From assembly GCA_023392475.1 (NCBI GenBank), contig JAEVZA010000336.1, positions 1 through 17,032 on the forward strand: 17,032 nucleotides of DNA. The letters are read 5' to 3'. Source of the DNA: Actinomycetes bacterium. GTDB lineage: Bacteria; Actinomycetota; Acidimicrobiia; Acidimicrobiales; Microtrichaceae. A program made the position numbers and the translations under genes. The stretch's first letter is position 1; each line of letters starts with the position of its first letter. Below, in pieces: positions 1 to 7,490 of the stretch. The notes beneath the pieces were generated by a model. That model ran no database searches and had not been told where the DNA came from. It saw only the letters and a list, made by a program, of their open reading frames with translations.

Positions 1-58
1 GGCACCGGTCCCGGATCGCGGCCCGGCGCCCGCCGTGCGCGAGACTCGTCGGCCGTGA
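1..58 (+). CDS. possible 3' end of an upstream gene (partial)
   Basis: A frame open from the left edge (codons starting at base 2) reads APVPDRGPAPAVRETRRP and stops at TGA 56-58. This stop overlaps the GTG start of the next gene in a 4-nt GTGA overlap, the usual coupling arrangement in actinobacterial operons and the same as the one at 9391-9394 in this window. The short Pro/Arg-rich tail has no recognisable domain. It could equally be a chance open frame in GC-rich DNA; only sequence to the left would decide. Confidence 0.35.
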   Translation, partial: APVPDRGPAPAVRETRRP

Positions 59-1731
59 GCGACGTCCGTGCAGAGGTGGTCGCGGCGTCGTCGGGCACCG
101 AGCGGCCGCGCCGCGGGCTCGACCACCACGCCCTCGGCATAATAGCCGCCGTCCTGCACCAGCCGCTGATCGGCCTCCTCCACTACCAGGGACCGCCGAT
201 GGAGGAGGGCTTCATGCTCGCCTTCCCGGAGCAGATCCTCCACGGCCGGTTCCCGCACCGCGACTTCCTCCACCTCTACGGTCCGGGCTCCCTCTACGTC
301 CTCGCCGCCATCAACAAGGTGCTGGGCACCAACCTCACCGTCGAGCGGATGGTCGGGCTGCTCCAGCACGCTGCCGTCGCCTACGGCCTGTTCGCGGCCT
401 TGCGACCGTGGGGCCGCCGCGTCGCCACCTCGGCCGCCGTCATCTCGGTCGTGATCCTCATCGGCCCGCTCGGCCTGTCGGCCATGGCCTGGAACGGGGC
501 GCTCGCGCTGGGCGTCTGCTCGATCGCGGTGGGAACCGCGGCCGCCCGCCGGACCGACGACACCCGGGCCCGCCGCCTCATGTTCGTCGCCGGCCTGCTC
601 GGCGGCCTGGCCCTCCTGTACCGACCCGACCTCGTGCTCGCGGTGGTGCTGGGGCTCGGCGCGCTGTGGTGGGACCTCGATCGACCGCGGCGGCGCCCGC
701 TGGTGTGGGGCGCCGTGGCGGGCGTCGCCCTCTACATCCCGCACCTGATCGTCTCCGGACCGGTGGACGCCATCCGGGGCATGTTCATCGAGCCGGTGTT
801 CGAGCTGCGCGGCGGGCGGTCGCTCCCGCTGCCGCCCTCGTGGGGCGAGGTGGACGGGTTCCTCCAGCGCGCGGGGGCGCTGCGACAGTCGGGCTGGCCG
901 CTGCCCATGCTGGCCGTGCCGCACCAGATCTTCCTCTGGTTCGTGCTCGTCCCGGGCTCGATCGTGCTGGTGCTGGTCGCGGCGTGGAAGCTGCGCCGCC
1001 GCGAGCACGACTCGCCCCGCTCCCGGGCGTTCTGGCCCCTCGCGCTCTTCGGCGCCGCGCTCCTCCAGCAGGCGCTGCAGCGCCCCGACACCGCGCACCT
1101 CTCCTGGGTGACCGGCATCACGTTCGCGCTCTGCGTCCCGGCGATCGCGTCCCTGCTGGAAGGCGTCCTGCCCCGGTGGAGCCCCGGGGCGCGGACGTGG
1201 GTCGGGATCGGGGCCGTGGCCGTCGTCCTGGTCGGCGTCATCCCGTTCTACCCGGTGCGCACGTACGCGGACCTCGTGGGCCAGACCTTCGGCCACAACC
1301 GCTTCGGCTACCCGATCACGAACGAGGGGCGGACGTTCTACTTCGGCAGCGAGTCGGGGGCGGAGTCCGCGCAGCGGATCACGGACCGGTTGCGCCGTGA
1401 GGCGAAGCCGGGGGAGACGCTGATCGTCGGCCCCACGGACCTCTCGCGCACCAACTACAGCGACGCGTTCTTCTACTACCTGTTCCCCGACCTGGACCCG
1501 GGGACCCGGTACATCGAGATGGACCCGGGCATCGCGGATGCGCCCGACTCGGGCCTCGCGGGCGAGCTGCGGCGCAACGACTGGCTGATCCAGTCCGATG
1601 CCTGGAGCGACTGGACGGAGCCCAACGACAGCGCCGGCCACGGGTCCGACGTGCCGAACCAGGTGGTGCGGGACCACTACTGCCTGGTCGAGGACGCGGG
1701 GACGTTCCGGCTGCTCAAGCGCTGCCGCTGA
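55..1731 (+). CDS. GT-C fold membrane glycosyltransferase-like protein (GT39/PMT-like)
   Basis: This is a 558-aa polytopic membrane protein starting at GTG 55. After a short cytoplasmic N-terminus it has about ten hydrophobic segments up to residue ~410, then a soluble C-terminal region (~415-558). The first external loop carries the acidic pair E50-E51 followed by an 'ILHGRFPHRDF...YGPG' stretch (residues 61-78). This matches the layout of GT-C glycosyltransferases, in which acidic residues in the first loop bind a polyprenyl-phosphate sugar and the 'G-x-PYRDF...PG' motif follows. Such enzymes move sugars from lipid carriers to glycans or proteins on the outer face of the membrane. The gene lies just upstream of a polyprenol-phosphate mannose synthase homologue, which could supply its donor. 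The exact acceptor and sugar cannot be read from the sequence. Annotation as a plain hypothetical membrane protein is the alternative. Confidence 0.8.
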   Translation: MSDVRAEVVAASSGTERPRRGLDHHALGIIAAVLHQPLIGLLHYQGPPMEEGFMLAFPEQILHGRFPHRDFLHLYGPGSLYVLAAINKVLGTNLTVERMVGLLQHAAVAYGLFAALRPWGRRVATSAAVISVVILIGPLGLSAMAWNGALALGVCSIAVGTAAARRTDDTRARRLMFVAGLLGGLALLYRPDLVLAVVLGLGALWWDLDRPRRRPLVWGAVAGVALYIPHLIVSGPVDAIRGMFIEPVFELRGGRSLPLPPSWGEVDGFLQRAGALRQSGWPLPMLAVPHQIFLWFVLVPGSIVLVLVAAWKLRRREHDSPRSRAFWPLALFGAALLQQALQRPDTAHLSWVTGITFALCVPAIASLLEGVLPRWSPGARTWVGIGAVAVVLVGVIPFYPVRTYADLVGQTFGHNRFGYPITNEGRTFYFGSESGAESAQRITDRLRREAKPGETLIVGPTDLSRTNYSDAFFYYLFPDLDPGTRYIEMDPGIADAPDSGLAGELRRNDWLIQSDAWSDWTEPNDSAGHGSDVPNQVVRDHYCLVEDAGTFRLLKRCR

Positions 1732-1749
1732 CGCCCCCCGAAGACCGAG

Positions 1750-1791
1750 ATCCTGTGCGTGCGACACGCTGTGCGTGCCCACGCACAGGAT
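1750..1791. terminator. intergenic hairpin after the GT-C gene
   Basis: A perfect 12-bp inverted repeat (ATCCTGTGCGTG at 1750-1761, CACGCACAGGAT at 1780-1791) begins 19 nt after the stop codon of the GT-C gene. There is no T-tract, as is common for actinobacterial terminators. The loop contains a second copy of CTGTGCGTGC (1769-1778; first copy 1753-1762), so shorter alternative GCGTG/CACGC stems are possible. Confidence 0.55.
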
Positions 1792-1902
1792 GTCGCTCGT
1801 GGGCGGTCGGACCGTCCAGGACCTTGCCGCGGGCCTGAGCGGGCGGTCAGCCTGGGCGTCCACGGCGCTGGGCCCCTCACGGACCCGCCGGTGGGGGGCC
1901 GG

Positions 1903-1917
1903 TAGAGTTCCCGGGTG
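1903..1917 (+). promoter_or_regulatory. candidate leaderless promoter of the mannose synthase gene
   Basis: TAGAGT at 1903-1908 fits the actinobacterial -10 pattern TAnnnT and ends 6 nt before GTG 1915. Transcription would therefore start at or next to the start codon, giving a leaderless mRNA. No Shine-Dalgarno sequence is present. CGGACC at 1880-1885 sits 17 bp upstream and keeps the GAC core of a -35 box. This supports GTG 1915 as the start and separate transcription from the gene upstream. Confidence 0.5.
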
Positions 1918-2712
1918 CCCTCGGTCCTGGTCGTCCCCACCTATCAGGAGGCGGAGAACGTCGACCGGCTGCTGCGCGCCGTGCGTGCCGCGAGCCCCGA
2001 GCTCGACATCCTGATCGTCGACGACAACAGCCCCGACGGCACCGGCAAGATCGCCGAGGCCGTGGGCGACGAGCTCGGCCGGGTCGAGGTCCTGCACCGC
2101 CCGGGGAAGGCCGGCCTCGGCGCCGCGTACCGCCACGGCTTCCGCCACGCGCTCGACCAGGGCTACGACGTGGTCGTCCAGATGGATGCGGACTTCTCCC
2201 ACGACCCCGAGGTCCTGCCCGTGCTGCTCGACGCCGTGGCGCAGGGCGCCGACGTGGCCGTCGGCTCGCGGTACGTCCCGGGCGGCTCGGTGCCGAACTG
2301 GACGTGGCTCCGACGTCAGCTGTCCCACTGGGGCAACGCCTACGCCCGCGTGATGCTGCGGCTGCGCCTGCAGGACGCCACCACGGCGTTCCGGGCGTAC
2401 CGGGCCGAGGTGCTCGAGCGCATCGACATCGACGGCACCACGGCGAACGGGTACCTGTTCCAGATCGAGACGGCGTTCCGGCTGTCGATGGCGGGCGTGA
2501 CGGTCGTCGAGGTCCCGATCACCTTCGTGGACCGGGTCGCCGGCAGCTCGAAGATGGCCGTGGTGCGCACGATGGCGGAGACGGAGCTGCGGGTCACCTG
2601 GTGGGGCCTGTCGTTGCGCGCCCCCAGGATGACGAGACGGTTCCGCGGGACCGGTCCGGGTCGCTACGCGGAGTCGCTGATCCGGCCCACCGGTCCGCCG
2701 CGGGCCCACTGA
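1915..2712 (+). CDS. polyprenol-phosphate mannosyltransferase (DPM1/Ppm1-like GT2)
   Basis: This 265-aa GT-A fold family 2 glycosyltransferase closely follows dolichol/polyprenol-phosphate mannose synthases. Visible motifs are VPTYQEAEN (7-15), VDDNSPDGT (35-43), a lysine-rich 'RPGKAGLGAAYRHG' segment (62-75), the metal-binding DAD (91-93) followed by SHDP (95-98), and GSRYVPGG (117-124). The family transfers mannose (or sometimes glucose) from the GDP/UDP sugar to polyprenyl phosphate at the inner membrane face. The product feeds GT-C enzymes that build lipoglycans or O-mannosylate proteins. There is no C-terminal membrane domain and no fused apolipoprotein N-acyltransferase domain as in mycobacterial Ppm1, so the protein is probably peripheral. 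The last ~20 residues are Arg/Pro-rich and unlikely to be structured. It lies 6 nt upstream of the acyltransferase gene, so the two are probably cotranscribed. Sugar specificity is inferred. Confidence 0.9.
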   Translation: MPSVLVVPTYQEAENVDRLLRAVRAASPELDILIVDDNSPDGTGKIAEAVGDELGRVEVLHRPGKAGLGAAYRHGFRHALDQGYDVVVQMDADFSHDPEVLPVLLDAVAQGADVAVGSRYVPGGSVPNWTWLRRQLSHWGNAYARVMLRLRLQDATTAFRAYRAEVLERIDIDGTTANGYLFQIETAFRLSMAGVTVVEVPITFVDRVAGSSKMAVVRTMAETELRVTWWGLSLRAPRMTRRFRGTGPGRYAESLIRPTGPPRAH

Positions 2713-2718
2713 GCCGCC

Positions 2719-5622
2719 GTGACGACCGTCGACGGCAGGGTCGCGCCCGAGGACGGGGAGCGCTGGCACTGGGAGGAGGACGGGCGACCCGTCCGCCCGA
2801 CCCCCGACGCCGACGCGCCCCGCGTGGTCCGCCGCCGCCGCAGCGCCGGCATCCCGCCGCTCGGTCACCAACCCGCGCTCGACGGCCTCCGGGCCGTCGC
2901 GGTGATGGCGGTGCTCGTGTACCACGCCAAGTTCGAGTGGGCCCAGGGCGGCTTCCTCGGGGTGTCGGCGTTCTTCACGCTGTCCGGCTTCCTGATCACG
3001 TCGCTGCTGCTGCGCGAGGGCATCGGCAGCGAGGCCGTGGACCTGCGGCGCTTCTGGCGCCGACGGTTCCGCCGCCTGCTGCCCGCGTCCTGGACGACGC
3101 TCGGCCTCGTGCTCCTGATGGGCCTCCTCGGGCTGTGGACGACGGACCAGCTGCGCGACCTGCGCGCCGACGTGCCGTTCTCCCTCGCCGAGATCGTCAA
3201 CTGGCACTTCATCGCCGCCGACCGCACGTACGGGGCCAACTTCGTCGCCCCGTCGCCGGTCGAGCACTTCTGGAGCCTCTCCGTCGAGCAGCAGTTCTAC
3301 GTCGTGCTCCCGGTCCTCCTGATCGGCGGGCTGGCGCTCGGCCGGCGACGCCGCGGCGGGAGCCGGGTCATGCCGCTCGTGTGGATCCTGGCCGTCGTCG
3401 GGATCGCCTCGGCCGTGGCGAACGGCCTGCTCGCCCGGAGCTCGATCGACCGGGCGTACTTCGGGACCGACACGCGCCTCGCCGAGATGGTCGTGGGCGC
3501 GCTCCTCGCCTGCGCCTTGCTGCGGGGCACGACCCTCCGCTCCGACGCGGCCCGACGGCTCTGGCGCGCCCTCGCCGTCGCCGGCCTGCTGGTCTCGATC
3601 TGGCTGTGGCACGTGGCCACGGTCGAGTCGACGTGGATGTACCCCTGGGGCTTCCTGCTCACCGCGGGGGCGACCGGCGCCATGATCCTCGGTGCGCTCC
3701 AGGGCGGCGGCCTCGGCGCCGTGCTGGCGTGGCGACCGCTCGTGTGGCTCGGCGGCATCAGCTACGGCATCTACCTGCTGCACTGGCCGATCTTCCTGTG
3801 GCTCACGCCGGCCCGGACCGGCTGGGCGCCGTGGCCGCTGTTCGCGCTGCGCATGGCGGTGACGCTCACGGCCGCGATCGTGATGTACCGGCTCATCGAG
3901 CAGCCGGTGCGCAGCGGCACGTTCCTGCGCCCGCCGAAGGGCGTGGCGGTCGCCGGCATCGCCGTCGTCGCGCTGATCGCCCTCGACGGCGTCACGACGC
4001 GGGACCTGCCCCCGCCGAGCGCGCTCGAGCGGGCGGAGGCGGGCGCGACCGCGAAGGTGCCGGTCGCCGCGCCGTTGAAGGTCCTCGTGGTGGGCGACGA
4101 GCTCGCGGCGTCGCTCCAACCCGCCCCCGGCGACCGTCCGGTCAAGGGGCTCGACCTGCAGGTCGCGGCGGCACCGTCGTGCGGCCTGTCCATGGGCGGC
4201 TGGGTGCAGCTGCCCGACGGCCGCGTCGAACGGGACCCCGACCGGTGCGGCTCGGTGCGCGACACGTGGGTGGCCGCCGCGACGGCGGAGCGGCCCGACG
4301 TGGTGCTGGTGTGGGGCGGCCTCCGGGACGTCGCGAACCGCCGGTTGGGCCTGGAGGACCAGCGGTGGCAGACGTCCACGGACCCGGCGATCACCGACTT
4401 CCTCCGCTCCGACGTCGGCGACCTCGTCGATTCGCTCTCGTCGACCGGATCCAAGGTCGTGCTGCTCTCGACCCCGCACCTGCGCAACACGACGCTCCCC
4501 GGACCGAGCCCGGCGCTGGCGCTCCCACCTGATGCCAGGCGGGCGGCGCTCGAGCGGTACCGGGAGGAGCAGACCGAGAAGGGCGCGCCCTCGCCCTCGC
4601 ACACCGAGAACGACGACCTGCGCATCGACCGCTGGAACCAGGTGCTCCAAGGCGTGGCTGCGGCGAACGGCGCCGGGTTCGTGGACGTCGCCGCCCAGCT
4701 CCGGGCGCACCCCGGCGGTGAGTTCGCGCCTGACGTGCGGGCGGCGGGCGTCGGCCTCACAGCTGCCGGCCGGACCGACGTGCTCGGCTGGCTCCGGCCG
4801 CAGCTGAAGCAACTGTCCGGTGGCGCAGCGCCCGCCGGGACGGCACCCGTCGCCGCCGAGGCCCCGCTGCCCCCGGCACCCGCCGTGACGCCGCGACGCA
4901 CCACGCGCGCTGGGCAGCCGGCCCAGGTGATGGTCGTGGGCGACTCGGTCTCGTACAACTTCGCCTACGGCCTCCAGCTGTGGGGCAAGGGCCGAAAGGA
5001 CCTGACCACCTTCAACGCTGCGCAGCTCGGCTGCCCGGTCGCCCGCGGCGGCGACTTCCGCTTCCTGCGGAACTTCAACGTGTTCCCCGACCGCTGCGAC
5101 TGGGCGAACACGTTCCCCCAGTGGATCAGGGAGCGGTCACCGAACGTCGTCGTGCTCGCGTCCGGCATCTGGGAGGTGGTCGACCGGCGCCTCCCGGGCG
5201 ACGATCGCTGGCGCCACATCGGTCAGCCGCAGGTGGACGACTACGTCCTGCGCGAGTTCCTGACCGCGATCGACACGCTCGGGGCGAAGGGCGCGACGGT
5301 CGTGCTCGTGACGTACCCGCACTTCGAGGCCGGCGCGGACCAGGGGTTCACGAACCTGCCGGAGTCGCAGCCGGCGCGCGTCGACCGGCTGAACGAGCTC
5401 CTCCGCCAGGCCGCCTCGCTACGACCCGGTGTGGCCGCGGTCGTCGACTTCCAGTCCTGGCTGGCAGCCCAGCCCGGTGGCGAGGCCGATCCCGAGAAGC
5501 GGGTCGACGGGCTGCACTTCCGCGACTCGTACGTGCCCACGATCGGCGCGTGGATGGGCCCCCAGCTCGTGGCACTGGCCCGGACGGGCCCGCCGCCCCC
5601 CGCCCCGGCCCCGGGTCAGTAG
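2719..5622 (+). CDS. acyltransferase-3 (OafA-like) with two C-terminal SGNH-like domains
   Basis: This 967-aa protein starts at GTG 2719, 6 nt after the preceding stop. Residues ~50-425 form an acyltransferase-3 membrane domain. It has LDGLR with R58-x10-H69, the family's signature, 'FLGVSAFFTLSGFLITSLLLRE' near residues 79-100, 'EHFWSLSVEQQFYVVLP' and 'GGISYGIYLLHWPIF'. This family moves acyl groups, often acetyl, across the membrane onto cell-surface glycans. Two homologous SGNH-type domains follow, joined by a Pro/Ala linker (~700-735). The second (~737-960) keeps GDS (S743) and DGLH (D930, H933), the expected catalytic triad. The first (~455-698) aligns with it at an offset of 254 residues over the C-terminal block but has GDE (E461), A676 and G679 at those places, so it should be inactive as an esterase or transferase. 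A single SGNH domain is the usual arrangement in this family, which makes the double one notable. The acceptor is probably an envelope glycan made with the upstream glycosyltransferases, by inference. Confidence 0.92.
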   Translation: MTTVDGRVAPEDGERWHWEEDGRPVRPTPDADAPRVVRRRRSAGIPPLGHQPALDGLRAVAVMAVLVYHAKFEWAQGGFLGVSAFFTLSGFLITSLLLREGIGSEAVDLRRFWRRRFRRLLPASWTTLGLVLLMGLLGLWTTDQLRDLRADVPFSLAEIVNWHFIAADRTYGANFVAPSPVEHFWSLSVEQQFYVVLPVLLIGGLALGRRRRGGSRVMPLVWILAVVGIASAVANGLLARSSIDRAYFGTDTRLAEMVVGALLACALLRGTTLRSDAARRLWRALAVAGLLVSIWLWHVATVESTWMYPWGFLLTAGATGAMILGALQGGGLGAVLAWRPLVWLGGISYGIYLLHWPIFLWLTPARTGWAPWPLFALRMAVTLTAAIVMYRLIEQPVRSGTFLRPPKGVAVAGIAVVALIALDGVTTRDLPPPSALERAEAGATAKVPVAAPLKVLVVGDELAASLQPAPGDRPVKGLDLQVAAAPSCGLSMGGWVQLPDGRVERDPDRCGSVRDTWVAAATAERPDVVLVWGGLRDVANRRLGLEDQRWQTSTDPAITDFLRSDVGDLVDSLSSTGSKVVLLSTPHLRNTTLPGPSPALALPPDARRAALERYREEQTEKGAPSPSHTENDDLRIDRWNQVLQGVAAANGAGFVDVAAQLRAHPGGEFAPDVRAAGVGLTAAGRTDVLGWLRPQLKQLSGGAAPAGTAPVAAEAPLPPAPAVTPRRTTRAGQPAQVMVVGDSVSYNFAYGLQLWGKGRKDLTTFNAAQLGCPVARGGDFRFLRNFNVFPDRCDWANTFPQWIRERSPNVVVLASGIWEVVDRRLPGDDRWRHIGQPQVDDYVLREFLTAIDTLGAKGATVVLVTYPHFEAGADQGFTNLPESQPARVDRLNELLRQAASLRPGVAAVVDFQSWLAAQPGGEADPEKRVDGLHFRDSYVPTIGAWMGPQLVALARTGPPPPAPAPGQ

Positions 5623-5652
5623 CCGTCGCGGTCAGCCCACCGACCACGCCCC

Positions 5653-5714
5653 CCGCCGGTTCTGTGCTGCAGAACGGTACGGAAACGTCCCGATCTGCAG
5701 CACAGAACGGGCGG
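5653..5714. terminator. long hairpin with GAAA tetraloop between convergent genes
   Basis: Arms at 5653-5673 and 5694-5714 pair over 21 positions with one mismatch. Pairing then continues inward (5675-5681 with 5686-5692, one mismatch, after an A/A mismatch at 5674/5693) to a GAAA tetraloop at 5682-5685. The element starts 31 nt after the acyltransferase stop and ends 41 nt before the stop of the minus-strand flavoprotein gene, so it could terminate both. The strong GTTCTGTGCTGC/GCAGCACAGAAC core resembles other intergenic hairpins in the window. There is no T-tract. Confidence 0.65.
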
Positions 5715-5754
5715 TGAGGGGAGCGACCTCCCTGATGGGGCCGGTCGGAGCGGC

Positions 5755-7320
5755 TCAGGCGCCGGTCGTCGTGCGGGGCGCCGTGGTCGGCACCACGGGG
5801 GCGTCGCGGCCGGTGCCCTGGGTGGACCCGGTCGTGCCGGTGCCCTCCTCGTGGTACTCCTCCTCGACGTTCACCGACCAGATGTCGTGGTGGCCCCGGC
5901 CGAGGATGTTCTCGACGGTCAGCATGGCCGTGAGCATCGAGTGGTCCTGGTTGTTGTACTTGTGCATGCCGTTCCGCCCCACGGGGTGGACGTTCGGCAC
6001 GTTCGCCTCGAGCCACTCGCGGAGCACCGCGACGTTGGCCTTGTAATCCTCGTCGTACACCGGGTACGCCTTCGGCATCCGCACGACGTAGCCGGCCTCG
6101 ACCTTGGTCGGGTCCACGAGGCCGAGCACCTGGAGCTCGTGGGTGCCGAGGGCGATCAGCTCGTCGTCCGGCTTCGACCACAGGCCCTCGCCCTCGAACA
6201 CGAAGTACTCGAGGCCGAGGCACGTGCGGCCGTCCTTGACGAGGTACGGCGACCACTGCCCGAAGTTCTGGATGCGGCCGACCTGCACCTCGGGGGCGTG
6301 GATGTAGATCCAGTTGTCGGGGAAGCCGTACTCCATCGGGACGACGAGGGCGATGGTCAGGAAGTCGCGGAACCGGAGCTGGTCGGCGGCGTCGATCACC
6401 CGCTGCGGCGGGGGCGGGTCCATCGCCTTGAGGAGGTACGAGAACGGCATCGTCGAGATGACCTCGTCGGCCGGCACCTCCTCGGTGCGGCCGTCGGCGG
6501 TGCGGGCGACCACGCCCGTCGCCCGCTTGGCCTCCGGGTCACGCCGGATCGCCGTCACGGTCGTGTTCATCCGGACGTCGGCGCCCCGCTCGGTGACGAT
6601 GTCGGTGCAGCGCTCCCACATCATCCCGGGCCCGTACTTCGGGTACTGGAACTCCTCGATCAGGCTGGTGACCTGCTTCGACTTGTCCGCCCGGTTGCCG
6701 AACAGCTTCGTGCGGATCGGCTCCCACACGGCGCTCCACAGCGACATGCCCTTGATGCGCTGGGCGCCGAAGTCGCTCGACAGGTACTTCGGGTCGACGT
6801 TCCAGAGCTTGATGTTGTACGTCCGGAAGAAGTGCTCGTAGAGGCGGCGGCCGTAGTCGGCCACCACGTAGCCCTCGAGCGTCGACTGGTCCTTCGGCGG
6901 CCGCACCTTCGCCCACAGGTACGACACCACGCAGCGGACCGCCTCCACGAAGCCCAGGTTGCGCAGGGCGTTCATGGGCTTGATCGGGTAGTCGTAGTAC
7001 TTGCCCTGGTAGTAGATGCGGCTCAGGCGCGGGCGCTTGAGGAACTCGTCGTCGGCGAGGATCTCGTGCCAGACGTCCTCGACCGGCTTGACCTTCGTGA
7101 AGAAGCGGTGGCCGCCGATGTCGAACCGCCAGCCGTCCCGCTCCGCCGTGCGGCTGATGCCGCCCACGATGTCGTCGGACTCGAGGATCGTGGCGGGGAT
7201 GCCGTCCTTCGACAGCTGGTAGGCCGCCGTGAGGCCGGCCGGACCGGCGCCGATCACGACGACGTCGGGCTGGTCCGCGTCGCCGGTCTCGGGAGTGGGT
7301 GCAGGGGTGGTGTCGCTCAT
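5755..7320 (-). CDS. FAD-dependent amine-oxidase-fold protein (Glf/protoporphyrinogen-oxidase-like)
   Basis: This 521-aa flavoprotein has an N-terminal dinucleotide-binding fingerprint, VVVIGAGPAGLTAAYQLS (residues 20-37), an acidic E48 ending the second strand, and the 'GG' motif IVGGISRT (51-58). It then has IGGHRFF (68-74), which is typical of a bacterial subfamily related to UDP-galactopyranose mutase, protoporphyrinogen oxidase and phytoene desaturase. A second conserved segment near the C-terminus reads 'KYNNQDHSMLTAMLTVENI', followed by a Thr/Gly-rich tail that looks dispensable. Members often lie in polysaccharide clusters, so a sugar-nucleotide or lipid-linked substrate is possible, but the reaction cannot be assigned. 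ATG 7320 is chosen because it lies just ahead of the flavin fold. The upstream in-frame ATG at 7452 would add a 44-residue Arg/Pro-rich stretch, overlap the divergent operator and give no domain. No clear Shine-Dalgarno sequence precedes 7320. Confidence 0.85.
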   Translation of the reverse strand: MSDTTPAPTPETGDADQPDVVVIGAGPAGLTAAYQLSKDGIPATILESDDIVGGISRTAERDGWRFDIGGHRFFTKVKPVEDVWHEILADDEFLKRPRLSRIYYQGKYYDYPIKPMNALRNLGFVEAVRCVVSYLWAKVRPPKDQSTLEGYVVADYGRRLYEHFFRTYNIKLWNVDPKYLSSDFGAQRIKGMSLWSAVWEPIRTKLFGNRADKSKQVTSLIEEFQYPKYGPGMMWERCTDIVTERGADVRMNTTVTAIRRDPEAKRATGVVARTADGRTEEVPADEVISTMPFSYLLKAMDPPPPQRVIDAADQLRFRDFLTIALVVPMEYGFPDNWIYIHAPEVQVGRIQNFGQWSPYLVKDGRTCLGLEYFVFEGEGLWSKPDDELIALGTHELQVLGLVDPTKVEAGYVVRMPKAYPVYDEDYKANVAVLREWLEANVPNVHPVGRNGMHKYNNQDHSMLTAMLTVENILGRGHHDIWSVNVEEEYHEEGTGTTGSTQGTGRDAPVVPTTAPRTTTGA

Positions 7321-7368
7321 GAGGAAGGGGTCCCGGGCGGGTCGGCGGAGGGCCGGGCGCGGGCCCGA

Positions 7369-7374
7369 ATCGTA
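7369..7374 (-). promoter_or_regulatory. candidate -10 box of the flavoprotein gene
   Basis: Read on the minus strand this is TACGAT (TAnnnT type), about 48 nt before ATG 7320, predicting a leader of roughly 40 nt. A -35 element is not convincing (TTCCGA at 7394-7399 with a 19-bp spacer is the best). The shared 20-nt site at 7413-7432 lies about 58 bp upstream of the predicted start. Confidence 0.3.
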
Positions 7375-7412
7375 GTACCGGACCCGCTCCGGATCGGAAA
7401 CCCCCGGGCGTG

Positions 7413-7432
7413 GTGGGGTTGTCCCCCGGTCG
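7413..7432. promoter_or_regulatory. candidate response-regulator operator, copy 1
   Basis: GTGGGGTTGTCCCCCGGTCG matches the sequence at 10351-10370 at 19 of 20 positions. It contains the inverted repeat GGGG-TTGT-CCCC. It ends 43 bp before the -10 hexamer TACGGT (7476) of the kinase operon, and copy 2 ends 42 bp before the TACGGT of the ABC operon. The centre is about 67 bp upstream of the predicted transcript start, a usual place for an activator. Binding by the neighbouring NarL-type regulator is inferred. Confidence 0.55.
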
Positions 7433-7475
7433 ACGATTCGGGGCGGCGTCATGGTGCCCGCCCCGGGCCCATCCC

Positions 7476-7490
7476 TACGGTGGAGGGGTG
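7476..7490 (+). promoter_or_regulatory. candidate leaderless promoter of the histidine kinase operon
   Basis: TACGGT at 7476-7481 is followed by 6 nt and then GTG 7488, so transcription should begin at the start codon. No -35 box is recognisable at 17-18 bp (GGTGCC), in keeping with dependence on an activator bound upstream. GGAGG at 7482-7486 abuts the GTG, too close for a ribosome binding site, so the leaderless reading is preferred. Confidence 0.5.

Noticed and set aside
2304..4532. A 742-codon plus-strand open frame running through the mannose synthase and acyltransferase genes
   Set aside because: It is a shifted frame of two well-supported genes, with Arg/Pro/Ala-rich composition and no domain.
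4532..4807. A 91-codon open frame inside the acyltransferase gene
   Set aside because: It is a Ser/Arg/Pro-rich shadow of the first SGNH-like domain, with no ribosome binding site or promoter.
7321..7452. ATG 7452 (minus) as the flavoprotein start
   Set aside because: It adds an Arg/Pro-rich stretch with no role, crosses the operator and overlaps promoter DNA. ATG 7320 precedes the flavin fold.
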